From Flavobacterium sp. ZT3R18 (GTDB taxonomy: Bacteria; Bacteroidota; Bacteroidia; Flavobacteriales; Flavobacteriaceae), in NCBI RefSeq assembly GCF_007097385.1, contig NZ_VJZS01000015.1, positions 53,432 to 117,431 on the forward strand: a stretch of 64,000 bases of DNA, read 5' to 3'. The notes below the pieces were generated by a model. It saw only the letters and a program-made list of their open reading frames with translations, did no database searches and was not told where the DNA came from. The position numbers and the translations under genes are program-made. The first letter of the stretch is position 1. Each line of letters opens with the position of its first letter. Below are positions 45,767 through 54,263 of this stretch, piece by piece.

Positions 45767-46276
45767 TTATGCTTCTGTTTCAGCCACTTCTTCGCTGTTC
45801 GCGAATTGGTTTTGCAAAGCAGAAATAACTCTTTGAGCTGGTGATTGTAACAATCCAATGATTTCGCCGATAAGCTCTTCTTTAGATTTAATAGTAGCTA
45901 ATGCTTCTAATTGATCATCACCAATGTAAATTTCAGAGTTAATATAAGCTCCTTTTAATACAGGCTTGTCAGATTTTTTTCTGAAATCTTTAATGATTTT
46001 TCCAGGTGCATTTGCAACATCTGAAATAAAGATAGCGCTATTACCTGTCAATACAGAAGGTAAATCACCATAATCATTATCTGAAGCTTCCATTGCTTTT
46101 GCAAGCAAAGTGTTTTTTACCACCTCTAATTTAATACCTGCTTTAAAACAAGCTCTTCTCAAGTTTGAAGTTGTTTCTGCGTTTAATCCAGAAATATCAG
46201 ATACATAAATAATGTTTGTACCAGCTAACTGTGCAGTTAAATCTTCAATCGCGATTGATTTTTCTTCTCTAGTCAT
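45767..46276 (-). CDS. rplJ: 50S ribosomal protein uL10
   Basis: 169 residues, the stalk base protein that carries bL12 dimers. The N terminus (MTREEKSIAIEDLTAQLAGTNIIYVSDISGL) and the LRRACFKAGIKLEVVKNTLLAKA block are typical. The C-terminal helix (SPAQRVISALQNQFANSEE) is the bL12 binding site. It lies 22 bp after rplA, so it is surely co-transcribed; uL10 can act as an autoregulator in other bacteria, but no leader structure is evident in this short gap. Confidence 0.98.
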   Translation of the reverse strand: MTREEKSIAIEDLTAQLAGTNIIYVSDISGLNAETTSNLRRACFKAGIKLEVVKNTLLAKAMEASDNDYGDLPSVLTGNSAIFISDVANAPGKIIKDFRKKSDKPVLKGAYINSEIYIGDDQLEALATIKSKEELIGEIIGLLQSPAQRVISALQNQFANSEEVAETEA

Positions 46277-46298
46277 ACTAAAAATTATTAACTACCAA

Positions 46299-46988
46299 TT
46301 ATACTGCTTTTGGGTCCAATGCAATTGCAGGACTCATAGTGCTTGTAAGGTGAATTCCTTTAATGTAGGTACCTTTAGCAGCAGTTGGCTTAAGTTTGAT
46401 TAATGTTTGAATAATTTCGTGTGCATTGTCATAAATTTGCTCAGCTCCAAAAGAAACTTTACCAATTCCTGCATGTACAATACCAGTTTTATCAACTTTA
46501 AAGTCAATTTTACCAGCTTTTACCTCTGCAACAGCTTTTGCAACATCCATAGTTACAGTACCTGTTTTAGGGTTTGGCATTAAACCTCTAGGTCCTAAAA
46601 TACGACCTAATGGACCTAATTTACCCATTACAGCAGGCATAGTGATGATAACATCAACATCTGTCCAACCGTCTTTAATTTTTTGAAGGTAATCATCAAG
46701 ACCAACATAGTCTGCACCAGCTGCCAAAGCTTCCGCTTCTTTATCTGGAGCAACTAATGCTAATACTTTAACATCTTTACCAGTTCCATGAGGTAATGTT
46801 ACCACACCTCTAACCATTTGATTCGCTTTTCTTGGATCTACACCCAATCTAACAGCGATATCAACAGACTCATCAAATTTTGCAGAAGCTATAACTTTAA
46901 TTAATGCAGCAGCATCTTTTAAAGAATATAATTTGTTCTTTTCAATTTTTGAAGCAGCCTCTTTTTGCTTTTTTGTCAATTTTGCCAT
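46299..46988 (-). CDS. rplA: 50S ribosomal protein uL1
   Basis: 229 residues. Conserved RNA-binding core: [23 protein letters not shown] and [11 protein letters not shown], then [16 protein letters not shown]. It forms the L1 stalk, which moves deacylated tRNA to the exit site. It is 13 bp from rplK; the two form the usual L11-L1 pair in which L1 can repress the operon by binding the leader mRNA. Confidence 0.98.
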   Translation of the reverse strand: MAKLTKKQKEAASKIEKNKLYSLKDAAALIKVIASAKFDESVDIAVRLGVDPRKANQMVRGVVTLPHGTGKDVKVLALVAPDKEAEALAAGADYVGLDDYLQKIKDGWTDVDVIITMPAVMGKLGPLGRILGPRGLMPNPKTGTVTMDVAKAVAEVKAGKIDFKVDKTGIVHAGIGKVSFGAEQIYDNAHEIIQTLIKLKPTAAKGTYIKGIHLTSTMSPAIALDPKAV

Positions 46989-47001
46989 GTCTTTCTCTTA
47001 A

Positions 47002-47439
47002 TTAAAAAGGAGAATCTCCTGATACAGTTATACCCATAGATCTAGCTGTTCCAGCAATCATGCTCATAGCAGATTCGATTGTGAACGCATTTAAATCTAC
47101 CATTTTATCTTCAGCAATTGCTTTGATAACGTCCCAAGTAACGCTTGCTACTTTTTTACGATTTGGTTCACCAGATCCTGACTTTAGCTTTGCAGCTTCC
47201 AATAACTGGACTGCCGCTGGAGGAGTTTTTACAACAAAATCAAATGATTTGTCTTTATACACAGTAATTTGTACTGGGCATATTTTGCCGGGTTTATCTT
47301 GTGTTCTAGCATTGAACTGCTTACAGAACTCCATGATGTTTACCCCAGCAGCTCCTAAAGCAGGTCCAACCGGTGGCGACGGATTCGCAGCACCTCCCTT
47401 AACTTGTAGTTTAACTACCTTACTAATTTCTTTAGCCAT
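47002..47439 (-). CDS. rplK: 50S ribosomal protein uL11
   Basis: 145 residues. The N-terminal proline-rich [20 protein letters not shown] is the thiopeptide/factor-binding part; the C-terminal RNA-binding domain includes [18 protein letters not shown] and [10 protein letters not shown]. It sits at the GTPase-associated centre. First ribosomal gene of the operon after nusG (67 bp). Confidence 0.98.
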   Translation of the reverse strand: MAKEISKVVKLQVKGGAANPSPPVGPALGAAGVNIMEFCKQFNARTQDKPGKICPVQITVYKDKSFDFVVKTPPAAVQLLEAAKLKSGSGEPNRKKVASVTWDVIKAIAEDKMVDLNAFTIESAMSMIAGTARSMGITVSGDSPF

Positions 47440-47506
47440 TTTTTAAAAAATTTAACACGACAATCATTGGAAGCGATTGTGGTGGTTATTATAGATGTAA
47501 CAAAAA

Positions 47507-48058
47507 TTATACTTTTTCAACTTGCATAAAACTCAACTCTAATGGTGTTTTTCTTCCGAAAATCTTAACCATTACTTCTAGTTTACGCTTTTCTTCATTT
47601 ATTTTTTCAACTGTACCGTTAAAACCATTAAAAGGTCCATCAACGACCTTAATAGTTTCTCCCAAGTTGAAAGGAATAGAACGAGTATCTGTATTTACAG
47701 CCAACTCATCTACTTTACCTAGCATTCTGTTTACCTCTGAAATTCTAAGCGGTACCGGTTCTCCACCTTTTGTTTCACCTAAAAAACCAATAACACTTGT
47801 TATAGACTTAATAATATGAGGTATCTCCCCTACTAGATTCGCTTCGATCATAACATAACCAGGAAAATAAACCTTATCCTTAGATAATTTTTTCCCGTCT
47901 TTTACAGTAACTACTTTTTCTGTAGGCACAAGAACTTGAGAAACATAATCCTCCATCCCAAGACGAGTAATTTCAGTTTCTATATAAGCTTTCACTTTAT
48001 TTTCTTGTCCGCTTACTGCACGAACGACATACCACTTCTTTATATTATTATCTGCCAT
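47507..48058 (-). CDS. nusG: Transcription termination/antitermination protein NusG
   Basis: 183 residues. The NGN domain begins KKWYVVRAVSGQENKVKAYIETEI, with the FPGYVMIEANL strand; the C-terminal KOW domain has GETIKVVDGPFNGFNGTVEKI. It binds RNA polymerase and couples transcription to translation or Rho. The gene follows secE by 9 bp and precedes rplK, the canonical order. Confidence 0.98.
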   Translation of the reverse strand: MADNNIKKWYVVRAVSGQENKVKAYIETEITRLGMEDYVSQVLVPTEKVVTVKDGKKLSKDKVYFPGYVMIEANLVGEIPHIIKSITSVIGFLGETKGGEPVPLRISEVNRMLGKVDELAVNTDTRSIPFNLGETIKVVDGPFNGFNGTVEKINEEKRKLEVMVKIFGRKTPLELSFMQVEKV

Positions 48059-48067
48059 TACAAAAAA

Positions 48068-48265
48068 TTATGCTTTTATCCAGTTAAAAAACACAGCTAA
48101 TGTTTTTGCAAAAACTTCATCTACTCCCCATGTTGCTAAAGCGAATACCACTGAAAAAACAGCAACAACAATCGTAAGACGTTGTACTTCAGCCCAAGCT
48201 GGCCAAGTTACATTTGATTTTAATTCTTCAAATGATTCCGATATATAATTAACAACTTTTGTCAT
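48068..48265 (-). CDS. secE: Preprotein translocase subunit SecE
   Basis: A 65-residue single-membrane-span subunit of the SecYEG channel. It has the amphipathic helix with SFEELKSNVTWPAWAEVQRLT and then the transmembrane segment (IVVAVFSVVFALATWGVDEVF). I start it at the ATG at 48265; the open frame runs upstream into the tRNA-Trp gene (48284-48354), which rules out the longer form. It lies 18 bp after the tRNA. Confidence 0.97.
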   Translation of the reverse strand: MTKVVNYISESFEELKSNVTWPAWAEVQRLTIVVAVFSVVFALATWGVDEVFAKTLAVFFNWIKA

Positions 48266-48283
48266 CGTGATTAGTTTATTTTG

Positions 48284-48354
48284 CACGGGCGGAGGGATTC
48301 GAACCCCCATCAACGGTTTTGGAGACCGCTATTCTACCCTTGAACTACGCCCGT
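48284..48354 (-). tRNA. tRNA-Trp (CCA)
   Basis: On the minus strand, acceptor ACGGGCG/CGCCCGT, D-arm GTTCAAGGGTAGAAT, anticodon loop with CCA in GGTCTCCAAAACC, T-arm GGGGGTTCGAATCCC. 71 bases, no encoded CCA. It sits between tuf and secE, as in many bacteria. Confidence 0.97.
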
Positions 48355-48361
48355 AGTTAAT

Positions 48362-48392
48362 AAAAACCAGTGTCGTCTAAACGACACTGGTT
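48362..48392 (-). terminator. Rho-independent terminator after tuf
   Basis: AACCAGTGTCGT-CTAA-ACGACACTGGTT, perfect 12-bp stem, followed by TTTTTATT on the minus strand. It limits read-through from tuf into tRNA-Trp-secE. Confidence 0.93.
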
Positions 48393-48408
48393 TAGCAATA
48401 CATTATAA

Positions 48409-49596
48409 TTAAGCTACAATTTCAGTTACCTGACCTGCACCTACAGTTCTACCACCCTCACGGATTGCAAAACGTAAACCTACGCTCATTGCGATTGGGC
48501 TTAACAAAGTAACATTAATAGTTAAGTTGTCTCCTGGCATTACCATCTCTACACCTTCTGGTAAAGTAATAACTCCTGTTACGTCAGTTGTACGTACGTA
48601 GAACTGTGGACGGTAGTTATTATGGAATGGAGTATGACGACCACCTTCTTCTTTTTTCAAGATATAAACCTCAGCTTTGAAAGTAGCGTGTGGTTTTACT
48701 GATCCTGGCTTAATGATAACCATTCCTCTTTTGATAGATTCTTTATCAACACCTCTTAACAATAAACCTACGTTATCTCCTGCTTCACCTCTATCAAGGA
48801 TTTTACGGAACATCTCAACTCCTGTAATAGTAGAAGTTAATTTCTCAGCCCCCATACCAATGATTTCAACAGCATCTCCTGTATTAGCAATACCAGTTTC
48901 GATACGACCTGTAGCAACAGTTCCACGACCAGTAATAGTAAATACATCTTCAACTGGCATCAAGAAAGGTTTTGCAGTATCACGAATTGGTTCTTCAATC
49001 CATGAATCACAAGCAGCCATTAATTCAATAATTTTTGGTACCCAAGCTGGATCATTATTCAATCCTCCAAGAGCAGACCCTTGAACAACTGGACAATTAT
49101 CTCCATCATATTCGTAGAAAGACAATAAGTCTCTAATTTCCATTTCAACAAGTTCCAATAATTCCTCATCATCAACCATATCCACTTTGTTCATGAATAC
49201 AACCATTCTAGGAATACCTACTTGACGACCTAAAAGGATGTGCTCACGTGTTTGTGGCATTGGTCCATCAGTTGCAGCAACTACAAGGATAGCACCATCC
49301 ATTTGAGCAGCACCAGTAACCATGTTTTTTACGTAATCCGCGTGACCAGGACAGTCAACGTGTGCGTAATGACGGTTAGCAGTTTCGTACTCAACGTGTG
49401 ACGTATTAATTGTAATACCTCTTTCTTTTTCTTCAGGAGCATTATCAATTTGATCAAATGATTTTGCTTGACAGTAACCAGCATCCGATAACACTTTTGT
49501 GATTGCTGCTGTTAATGTAGTTTTTCCGTGATCCACGTGCCCAATTGTTCCAATGTTTAAGTGGGGCTTATTACGGTTAAAGGTTTCTTTTGCCAT
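48409..49596 (-). CDS. tuf: Translation elongation factor Tu
   Basis: 395 residues. G1 [10 protein letters not shown]2 RGITIN, G3 [13 protein letters not shown]4 NKVDMVDD, G5 SALG; domains II and III intact ([12 protein letters not shown] and [11 protein letters not shown], then [15 protein letters not shown]). GTPase that delivers aminoacyl-tRNA to the ribosome. Flanked by tRNA-Thr (GGU) upstream and a strong terminator downstream; only one copy in this window. Confidence 0.99.
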   Translation of the reverse strand: MAKETFNRNKPHLNIGTIGHVDHGKTTLTAAITKVLSDAGYCQAKSFDQIDNAPEEKERGITINTSHVEYETANRHYAHVDCPGHADYVKNMVTGAAQMDGAILVVAATDGPMPQTREHILLGRQVGIPRMVVFMNKVDMVDDEELLELVEMEIRDLLSFYEYDGDNCPVVQGSALGGLNNDPAWVPKIIELMAACDSWIEEPIRDTAKPFLMPVEDVFTITGRGTVATGRIETGIANTGDAVEIIGMGAEKLTSTITGVEMFRKILDRGEAGDNVGLLLRGVDKESIKRGMVIIKPGSVKPHATFKAEVYILKKEEGGRHTPFHNNYRPQFYVRTTDVTGVITLPEGVEMVMPGDNLTINVTLLSPIAMSVGLRFAIREGGRTVGAGQVTEIVA

Positions 49597-49650
49597 TTTA
49601 CTTAATTTTTAATCTAGTTTATATATTTATTTCAATTTCCTACTTACTTG

Positions 49651-49722
49651 AGCCAACTACGGGAATTGAACCCGTGACCTCTTCCTTACCAAGGAAGCAC
49701 TCTACCTCTGAGCTAAGTCGGC
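49651..49722 (-). tRNA. tRNA-Thr (GGU)
   Basis: Anticodon loop TTGGTAA in CTTCC-TTGGTAA-GGAAG; acceptor GCCGACT/AGTTGGC with one G-U pair. 72 bases, 54 bp before the tuf ATG. Confidence 0.95.
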
Positions 49723-49732
49723 AGAGAGTTCA

Positions 49733-49800
49733 TTTAAGATTTTAGATTTTAGATTTTAGATTTTTCAATCTACAATCTAAAATCCGAAATCTAAAATTCC
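49733..49800. repeat. TTTTAGA low-complexity repeat between tRNAs
   Basis: Repeated AGATTTT units and their inverse (AATCTAAAATC) form an imperfect palindrome between tRNA-Thr and tRNA-Tyr. Same compositional type as the GATTAACGATT repeats. Confidence 0.6.
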
Positions 49801-49806
49801 TTCTAG

Positions 49807-49887
49807 TGGGGAGAGCAGGATTCGAACCTGCGAAGTTCACACAGCAGATTTACAGTCTGCCCTCGTTGGCCGCTTGAGTATCTCCCC
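49807..49887 (-). tRNA. tRNA-Tyr (GUA)
   Basis: Acceptor GGGGAGA/TCTCCCC, anticodon GTA in GCAGACTGTAAATCTGC, long variable arm, T-loop GTTCGAA. 81 bases, type II structure as expected for Tyr. Confidence 0.96.
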
Positions 49888-50005
49888 AGACAATTTATGA
49901 TTTTAGAATTACAATTTTAGATTAAAACCTAAAAACAGCATCTTCATCCACAAATTTAAACTTTTTTATTTACTATCCCGAAAATCTAAATTTTCAATCC
50001 TTTAG

Positions 50006-50079
50006 AGCCGGCGGAGGGACTCGAACCCACGACCTGCTGATTACAAATCAGCTGCTCTAGCCAACTGAGCTACGCTGGC
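50006..50079 (-). tRNA. tRNA-Thr (UGU)
   Basis: Anticodon TGT in GCTGA-TTTGTAA-TCAGC. The acceptor GCCAGCG pairs with CGCCGGC except for an A-C mispair at position 4/69, and the T-stem has a T-T mispair (GTGGG/CCCTC). 74 bases, first of the tRNA group. Confidence 0.9.
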
Positions 50080-50087
50080 ATTTTCAA

Positions 50088-50117
50088 TAAAAAAAGTCCG
50101 CTATTTCTAACGGACTG
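50088..50117 (-). terminator. Rho-independent terminator after hpf
   Basis: AGTCCG / CGGACT with a 10-nt loop and seven T on the minus strand, between hpf and the tRNA cluster. Confidence 0.85.
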
Positions 50118-50170
50118 CAAATGTAGAGATTTTATCGTTTAATCAAAACATTTTTTGAAAAAAATTTTAA

Positions 50171-50473
50171 TTAAATATGCGTTCTTAACTTTTCTTTACG
50201 TTTTACCAACAATCTTTCTATAGATTCCGCCGCTTGATCCATCGCTTCCTCAAAGGTTTTACACTGCTTTTTTACTAAAAAATCATCTCCAGGAACATTG
50301 ATTTTCATTTCAACTATTTTATTTTCCTTATCACTTGTCTTTTCTACTTTTAAAAAAACATCCGAAGACACTACTTTATCATAAAACTTCTCCAATCCAT
50401 CCATTCTGTCTTGAACGAAATCTACTAGCTTTTTGTCAACAGTAAAGTTAACTGCATGAACATTTACCTTCAT
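50171..50473 (-). CDS. hpf: Ribosome hibernation promoting factor / RaiA-like
   Basis: 100 residues from the ATG at 50473 (MKVNVHAVNFTVDKKLVDFVQDRMDGLEKFYDKV). It is a short HPF/YfiA: the beta-alpha-beta2-alpha fold with ENKIVEMKINVPGDDFLVKKQCKTFEEAMDQAAESIERLLVK, and no C-terminal dimerisation domain as in long HPFs. It binds the small subunit at the A/P sites and blocks mRNA. It is 35 bp after the XerC-like gene on the same strand, so the two may be co-transcribed. Confidence 0.93.
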   Translation of the reverse strand: MKVNVHAVNFTVDKKLVDFVQDRMDGLEKFYDKVVSSDVFLKVEKTSDKENKIVEMKINVPGDDFLVKKQCKTFEEAMDQAAESIERLLVKRKEKLRTHI

Positions 50474-50508
50474 AATCAATCTTTTTTAATGGTTAAACTT
50501 ATTTTGAA

Positions 50509-51405
50509 TTATTTTCCACCCCTAGGATGCGCTTCTTTATATACCTTTTTTAACTCTGATAAGCTATTATGCGTATAAATCTGTGTCGAAGCTAAACTGG
50601 AATGTCCTAACAATTCTTTTACTGAATTTAGATCAGCTCCGTTATTTAATAAGTGAGTTGCAAATGTATGTCTTAAAATATGCGGACTTTTTTTTACTTT
50701 CTCGGAGACAGCACTAAAGTATGAATTTATTAGTCGATACACAAAAGAATCACTCAATTTTAACCCTTTTTTTGTGAGAAATAAATATTCTTGATCAACA
50801 ACACATTCCAAAAAAGTTCTCTCCTTATTGTACAACGACAACTGTTTTACCACAATAGGCAAAACAGGAAGTATCCGCTCTTTATTCCGCTTCCCCAAGA
50901 CCTTGATTGTACTGTTAAATAAATTCACATCAGCACATTTCAAATGAATCAATTCCGTCCTTCGCATGCCTGTAGTGTAAAACAAATCGACAATAAGCCT
51001 ATCTCTTATTTCCTGAAAGCCGCTCGATTCATTAACCTGACCTAAAACATCGGCCAGTTCTTTTTCCGAAAAAGGAATTTGTAGTTTTTTAGGCGTCTTT
51101 AAAGCTTTATGCTTCAATAATGGACTAACCTCAATTTGTTTTGTTTTTAATAGAAATTTATAAAAAGCTTTTAAGGAAGCTATCTTTCTATTGACTGTAA
51201 CATTAGAAACCGAATCATCTACAAGAGAAACAATCCAACTTCTAATTTGGCTATAATTTACATGCTCTATGCCCTCTTGTTGAAAACATTCTTTATTAAA
51301 CGACTCAAAGTAAGCAATGTCATTTAAATAGGCATTTACAGTATGGGGAGAATATTTTTTTTCTAATTGCAGATAATCTCTAAATGCGTCTTTATTTGTT
51401 GCCAT
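50509..51405 (-). CDS. Tyrosine recombinase, XerC-like
   Basis: 298 residues from the ATG at 51405. N-terminal SAM-like core-binding domain (FRDYLQLEKKYSPHTVNAYLNDIAYF), C-terminal catalytic domain with Arg in TTGMRRTELIHL, and the HILRHTFATHLLNNG, LLGHSSLASTQIYTH box, which carries the His-Arg and nucleophilic Tyr. The arrangement fits chromosome-dimer resolvase XerC/XerD. It lies between rpsU and hpf, a housekeeping neighbourhood, not an integrative element; no att-like duplication was seen beside it. Confidence 0.93.
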   Translation of the reverse strand: MATNKDAFRDYLQLEKKYSPHTVNAYLNDIAYFESFNKECFQQEGIEHVNYSQIRSWIVSLVDDSVSNVTVNRKIASLKAFYKFLLKTKQIEVSPLLKHKALKTPKKLQIPFSEKELADVLGQVNESSGFQEIRDRLIVDLFYTTGMRRTELIHLKCADVNLFNSTIKVLGKRNKERILPVLPIVVKQLSLYNKERTFLECVVDQEYLFLTKKGLKLSDSFVYRLINSYFSAVSEKVKKSPHILRHTFATHLLNNGADLNSVKELLGHSSLASTQIYTHNSLSELKKVYKEAHPRGGK

Positions 51406-51452
51406 AAAAAAAACCGTTAGCATCAAAGTTAATAAACTTTAATGACTAACGG
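51406..51452 (-). terminator. Terminator after rpsU, abutting the XerC-like gene
   Basis: CCGTTAG...CTAACGG with inner AAAGTT/AACTTT pairing; on the minus strand it is followed by eight T that end directly at the recombinase ATG (51405). Confidence 0.8.
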
Positions 51453-51475
51453 CACTTTATTTTAATAGAATTCGA

Positions 51476-51673
51476 CTAGATATTTTCTAAACCATCTTTC
51501 ATGTTTTGAATATAAGCAGCTTTTTGAAATTTCATTCTATTGATAACTGATGGCTTTATAAAAGCAGTACGTGCTCTTAGTTGTCTTACAGTTCCAGTTT
51601 TATCAAACTTTCTTTTATAGCGCTTAAGTGCTCTATCGATATTTTCTCCGTCTTTAATTGGTATAATTAACAT
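51476..51673 (-). CDS. rpsU: 30S ribosomal protein bS21
   Basis: A 65-residue basic protein (MLIIPIKDGENIDRALKRYK start; RQLRARTAFIKPSVINRMK). bS21 sits at the 3' end of 16S rRNA. In Bacteroidota it helps occlude the anti-Shine-Dalgarno sequence. This gene has an exceptionally strong Shine-Dalgarno sequence (51680-51690) in a genome that otherwise lacks them, consistent with autoregulation: low bS21 frees the anti-SD and raises rpsU translation. Own promoter element at 51703-51710 and own terminator. Confidence 0.97.
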   Translation of the reverse strand: MLIIPIKDGENIDRALKRYKRKFDKTGTVRQLRARTAFIKPSVINRMKFQKAAYIQNMKDGLENI

Positions 51674-51679
51674 AATTTT

Positions 51680-51690
51680 ATCACCCCCTT
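51680..51690 (-). promoter_or_regulatory. Strong Shine-Dalgarno of rpsU
   Basis: AAGGGGGTGAT on the minus strand matches the full anti-SD complement AAGGAGGTGAT with a single G-U wobble. The G-rich core ends 10 bases before the ATG. No comparable SD precedes the other genes I checked here. Confidence 0.85.
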
Positions 51691-51702
51691 TCGTTAAGTG
51701 TG

Positions 51703-51710
51703 CAAAAGTA
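51703..51710 (-). promoter_or_regulatory. -7 element (TACTTTTG) for rpsU
   Basis: CAAAAGTA on the plus strand gives TACTTTTG on the minus strand, matching TAnnTTTG, 29 bp before the ATG. It implies a very short leader that begins just before the SD. Confidence 0.55.
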
Positions 51711-51864
51711 ATTAATATTTTGAATTCTAAACACTTTATTTTACTTTTTTTTAGACTTGTTTTTTTTAAGTATCACATAACAATTGGATTGATACCACTA
51801 TAATAAAGTCAATATCATTAAATCCAGAAAAAAATTGCAAAAAAGCCTCTTATCTCCCTGATCA

Positions 51865-51982
51865 TGCGTGAGGGATAAAAGCTAGCTACCGAAGTAGCGC
51901 GGATAGCCCGACAGCATAATACTAAAGGGGCGAATAAACGCAAACTACTTTAAGCCCCTTTAGTATTATGGTGGCACGCCCA
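51865..51982 (-). repeat. Structured intergenic element, copy 2
   Basis: Read on the minus strand: outer stem GCGTG/CACGC, long arm CATAATACTAAAGGGGC paired perfectly (17 bp) with GCCCCTTTAGTATTATG, then the conserved CTGTCGGGCTATCCGCG, GCTAC-TTCG-GTAGC hairpin and TAGCTTTTATCCCTCACGC. The arm sequence differs from copies 1 and 3 while base pairing is kept. It lies just past the acyl-CoA dehydrogenase stop. Confidence 0.85.
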
Positions 51983-51987
51983 AATGG

Positions 51988-53127
51988 TTATTTCAACAAA
52001 TTTCTAGATATCACCACTTTTTGAATTTCGGTAGTTCCTTCGCCTATGGTGCATAATTTTGAATCTCTATAGAATTTTTCTACAGGATAATCTTTGGTAT
52101 ACCCATAACCTCCGTGTATTTGAACCGCTTCATTGGCTACTTTTACACAAACTTCCGAAGAATACATTTTGGCCATTGCTCCTATTGTAGTCATTGGTTT
52201 GTGCTGTTCTTTTAGGAAAGCTGCTTTGTGCAATAATAACTCTGACGCTTCAATTTCGGTAGCCATATCGGCCAGTTTGAATGAGATTCCTTGAAACTCA
52301 CAAATAGGCTGACCAAATTGATGTCTTTCTTTAGAATATTTTAACGCTGCTTCGTAGGCTCCTTTTGCGATTCCTAATGACAATGCTCCAATGGAGATTC
52401 GGCCACCATCGAGAATTTTCATGGCTTGGATAAATCCTTGCCCCACTTCGCCTAATCTATTAGCATCTGGAATGCGACAATTGTCAAAAATCAATTCAGC
52501 AGTTTCACTGGCGCGCATCCCTAATTTATTTTCTTTTTTACCAGATGTAAATCCTGGCATTCCTTTTTCGAAAACGAAAGCGGTCATCCCTTTAGAATCT
52601 CCTTTTTCGCCCGTACGAACTATTACAACGGCAACATCTCCAGAAATGGCGTGCGTAATAAAGTTTTTCGCACCATTAACCACCCAATGATCTCCGTCTC
52701 TTACGGCGGTTGTATTCATACCACCCGCATCCGATCCTGTATTATGTTCTGTTAAGCCCCATGCACCGATATGTTCAGCGGTTGCTAATTTTGGGATCCA
52801 TTTTTTCTTTTGTTCTTCGCTTCCAAAAGTTAAAATATGGTTGGTACACAAGGAATTGTGCGCCGCAACAGACAACCCTATAGAAGGATCTACTTTTGAA
52901 ATTTCCTCGACAATGGTAATGTACTCATGATAGCCTAATCCTGATCCTCCCAATTCGGTTGGAACCAGAACTCCCATAAAACCCATTTCGCCAAGCTTTT
53001 TAAACAATGGAATTGGAAAAATTTGAGCTTCATCCCATTCCATTATAAAGGGTCTTATGTTTTTTTCGGCAAAATCCCTTATAGACTGCACAATCATTGA
53101 CTGCGTTTCGTTATAATCAAAGTTCAT
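51988..53127 (-). CDS. Acyl-CoA dehydrogenase
   Basis: A FAD enzyme oxidising acyl-CoA to enoyl-CoA; 379 residues, the standard length. N-terminal helical domain ([19 protein letters not shown]), the middle beta domain with [14 protein letters not shown] and [17 protein letters not shown], and the C-terminal domain with [32 protein letters not shown] and [19 protein letters not shown]. It resembles butyryl/isovaleryl-type enzymes, but the chain-length preference is not readable. It is 18 bp from the upstream HhH gene on the same strand. Confidence 0.96.
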   Translation of the reverse strand: MNFDYNETQSMIVQSIRDFAEKNIRPFIMEWDEAQIFPIPLFKKLGEMGFMGVLVPTELGGSGLGYHEYITIVEEISKVDPSIGLSVAAHNSLCTNHILTFGSEEQKKKWIPKLATAEHIGAWGLTEHNTGSDAGGMNTTAVRDGDHWVVNGAKNFITHAISGDVAVVIVRTGEKGDSKGMTAFVFEKGMPGFTSGKKENKLGMRASETAELIFDNCRIPDANRLGEVGQGFIQAMKILDGGRISIGALSLGIAKGAYEAALKYSKERHQFGQPICEFQGISFKLADMATEIEASELLLHKAAFLKEQHKPMTTIGAMAKMYSSEVCVKVANEAVQIHGGYGYTKDYPVEKFYRDSKLCTIGEGTTEIQKVVISRNLLK

Positions 53128-53144
53128 AGTAAATGTATTTTATA

Positions 53145-54029
53145 TTAAAAGTCCAAATATAAGGCAATAAAGTTTGCTTTTTCAACAGGAAAGCCGTTAA
53201 TTTTTATCAAATCCTCAATATTTTTAAAATTACCATTCATGCTTCGGTATTTTACAATTTGTCTTGCCAAGTCGTATTTGAAATAAAAAAACTGAGAAAG
53301 CTCTTTTAATGACGCATTGTTAATGTCAATTTTATTCAAATTAGGAAGCTTAGCAATGGCAAAATGAGTATTTAAATTCGCAATTACTTCTGGAGACAAT
53401 CCCCAAACATCGTTGAGCTGCTCCATAGAGACAAAACCGCCTAACTTTTCTTTTTGCGTTAAAATCCGAATCGAAATTGCCTCTCCTATTCCGTATATTT
53501 TAATCAAATCTTCTTTGGTCGCCTGATTAATGTCTATTAAAACTACTTTTTGTTTTTTGGCGAAAGCCGTATTTGAAAAATCTCCATACTCTTTGAACTC
53601 TTTTTTATGATTTACCCATTCGGGGAATTTAAAAAAAGGAGCGATTGCAGTTAATAATGAGTCTGAAACTTTAGTTACGTTTTGAAACTCTTTGGTAGAA
53701 TTTACAAATTTATTGTTTTTTCTAAAAGCAAGAAGCCGATCTATTTCTTGAACAGACATTCCTAGTTTGTACCCTTTGTAATCTGAAATAAAATTGGGAT
53801 TGAAAGGATGCATTTTAGGCGCATCATTATGATTCTCTAATTTTTCAGCATCAATTTGTGATTGCAAAGAAAGCCATTTTTGTTTATCAGGATATTCTTT
53901 TTCAGTCACGCAAAAATCGACAAAAAAATAAATCCATTGCAAAAGGACTATTATTCCGAACAGCACTACAATTCCCGTTCGTTGTTCTTTCGTAAATTTG
54001 AAATAATCTTTGATTGTATTGAAAGCCAT
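53145..54029 (-). CDS. Helix-hairpin-helix (ComEA-like) membrane-anchored protein
   Basis: 294 residues. One N-terminal transmembrane helix (about 20-38, IVVLFGIIVLLQWIYFFVDF) and then repeated HhH motifs in the C-terminal two thirds: DINQATKEDLIKIYGIGEAISIRIL with KLGGF, then DINNASLKELSQFFYFKYDLARQIVKYR and FKNIEDLIKINGFP. HhH units bind DNA; ComEA-type proteins act in DNA uptake. The family is common in Bacteroidota; its function is not established. It directly precedes the acyl-CoA dehydrogenase gene (18 bp), probably in one transcript. Confidence 0.9.
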   Translation of the reverse strand: MAFNTIKDYFKFTKEQRTGIVVLFGIIVLLQWIYFFVDFCVTEKEYPDKQKWLSLQSQIDAEKLENHNDAPKMHPFNPNFISDYKGYKLGMSVQEIDRLLAFRKNNKFVNSTKEFQNVTKVSDSLLTAIAPFFKFPEWVNHKKEFKEYGDFSNTAFAKKQKVVLIDINQATKEDLIKIYGIGEAISIRILTQKEKLGGFVSMEQLNDVWGLSPEVIANLNTHFAIAKLPNLNKIDINNASLKELSQFFYFKYDLARQIVKYRSMNGNFKNIEDLIKINGFPVEKANFIALYLDF

Positions 54030-54225
54030 TCTTTAAAAAATTTTTTTTTAATTGAATATTTGGAATCTAAAAATATGAAATTATTCACAAACTAGCGCTT
54101 TTATAAGAAAAATAATATTTCTTTAAAAAAAACAGTAATACATTTTTTTATACTAAAAAATAAGGACAGCATTGTTAATTTATCAGTTAAATGAAATTAT
54201 AATTTTTATTTTTTATAAAAAACAA

Positions 54226-54233
54226 TACATTTG
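54226..54233 (+). promoter_or_regulatory. -7 element (TACATTTG) for the CAT permease
   Basis: TACATTTG matches TAnnTTTG, 30 bp before the ATG. No -33 TTG at standard spacing. Confidence 0.5.
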
Positions 54234-54263
54234 ACACTTAATAACATTTAAACCGTAAAAACC

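Noticed and set aside
50509..51405. Tyrosine recombinase as a sign of an integrated element at the tRNA cluster
   Set aside because: No cargo, no duplicated tRNA 3' end, and housekeeping neighbours (rpsU, hpf); a Xer-like role is more likely.
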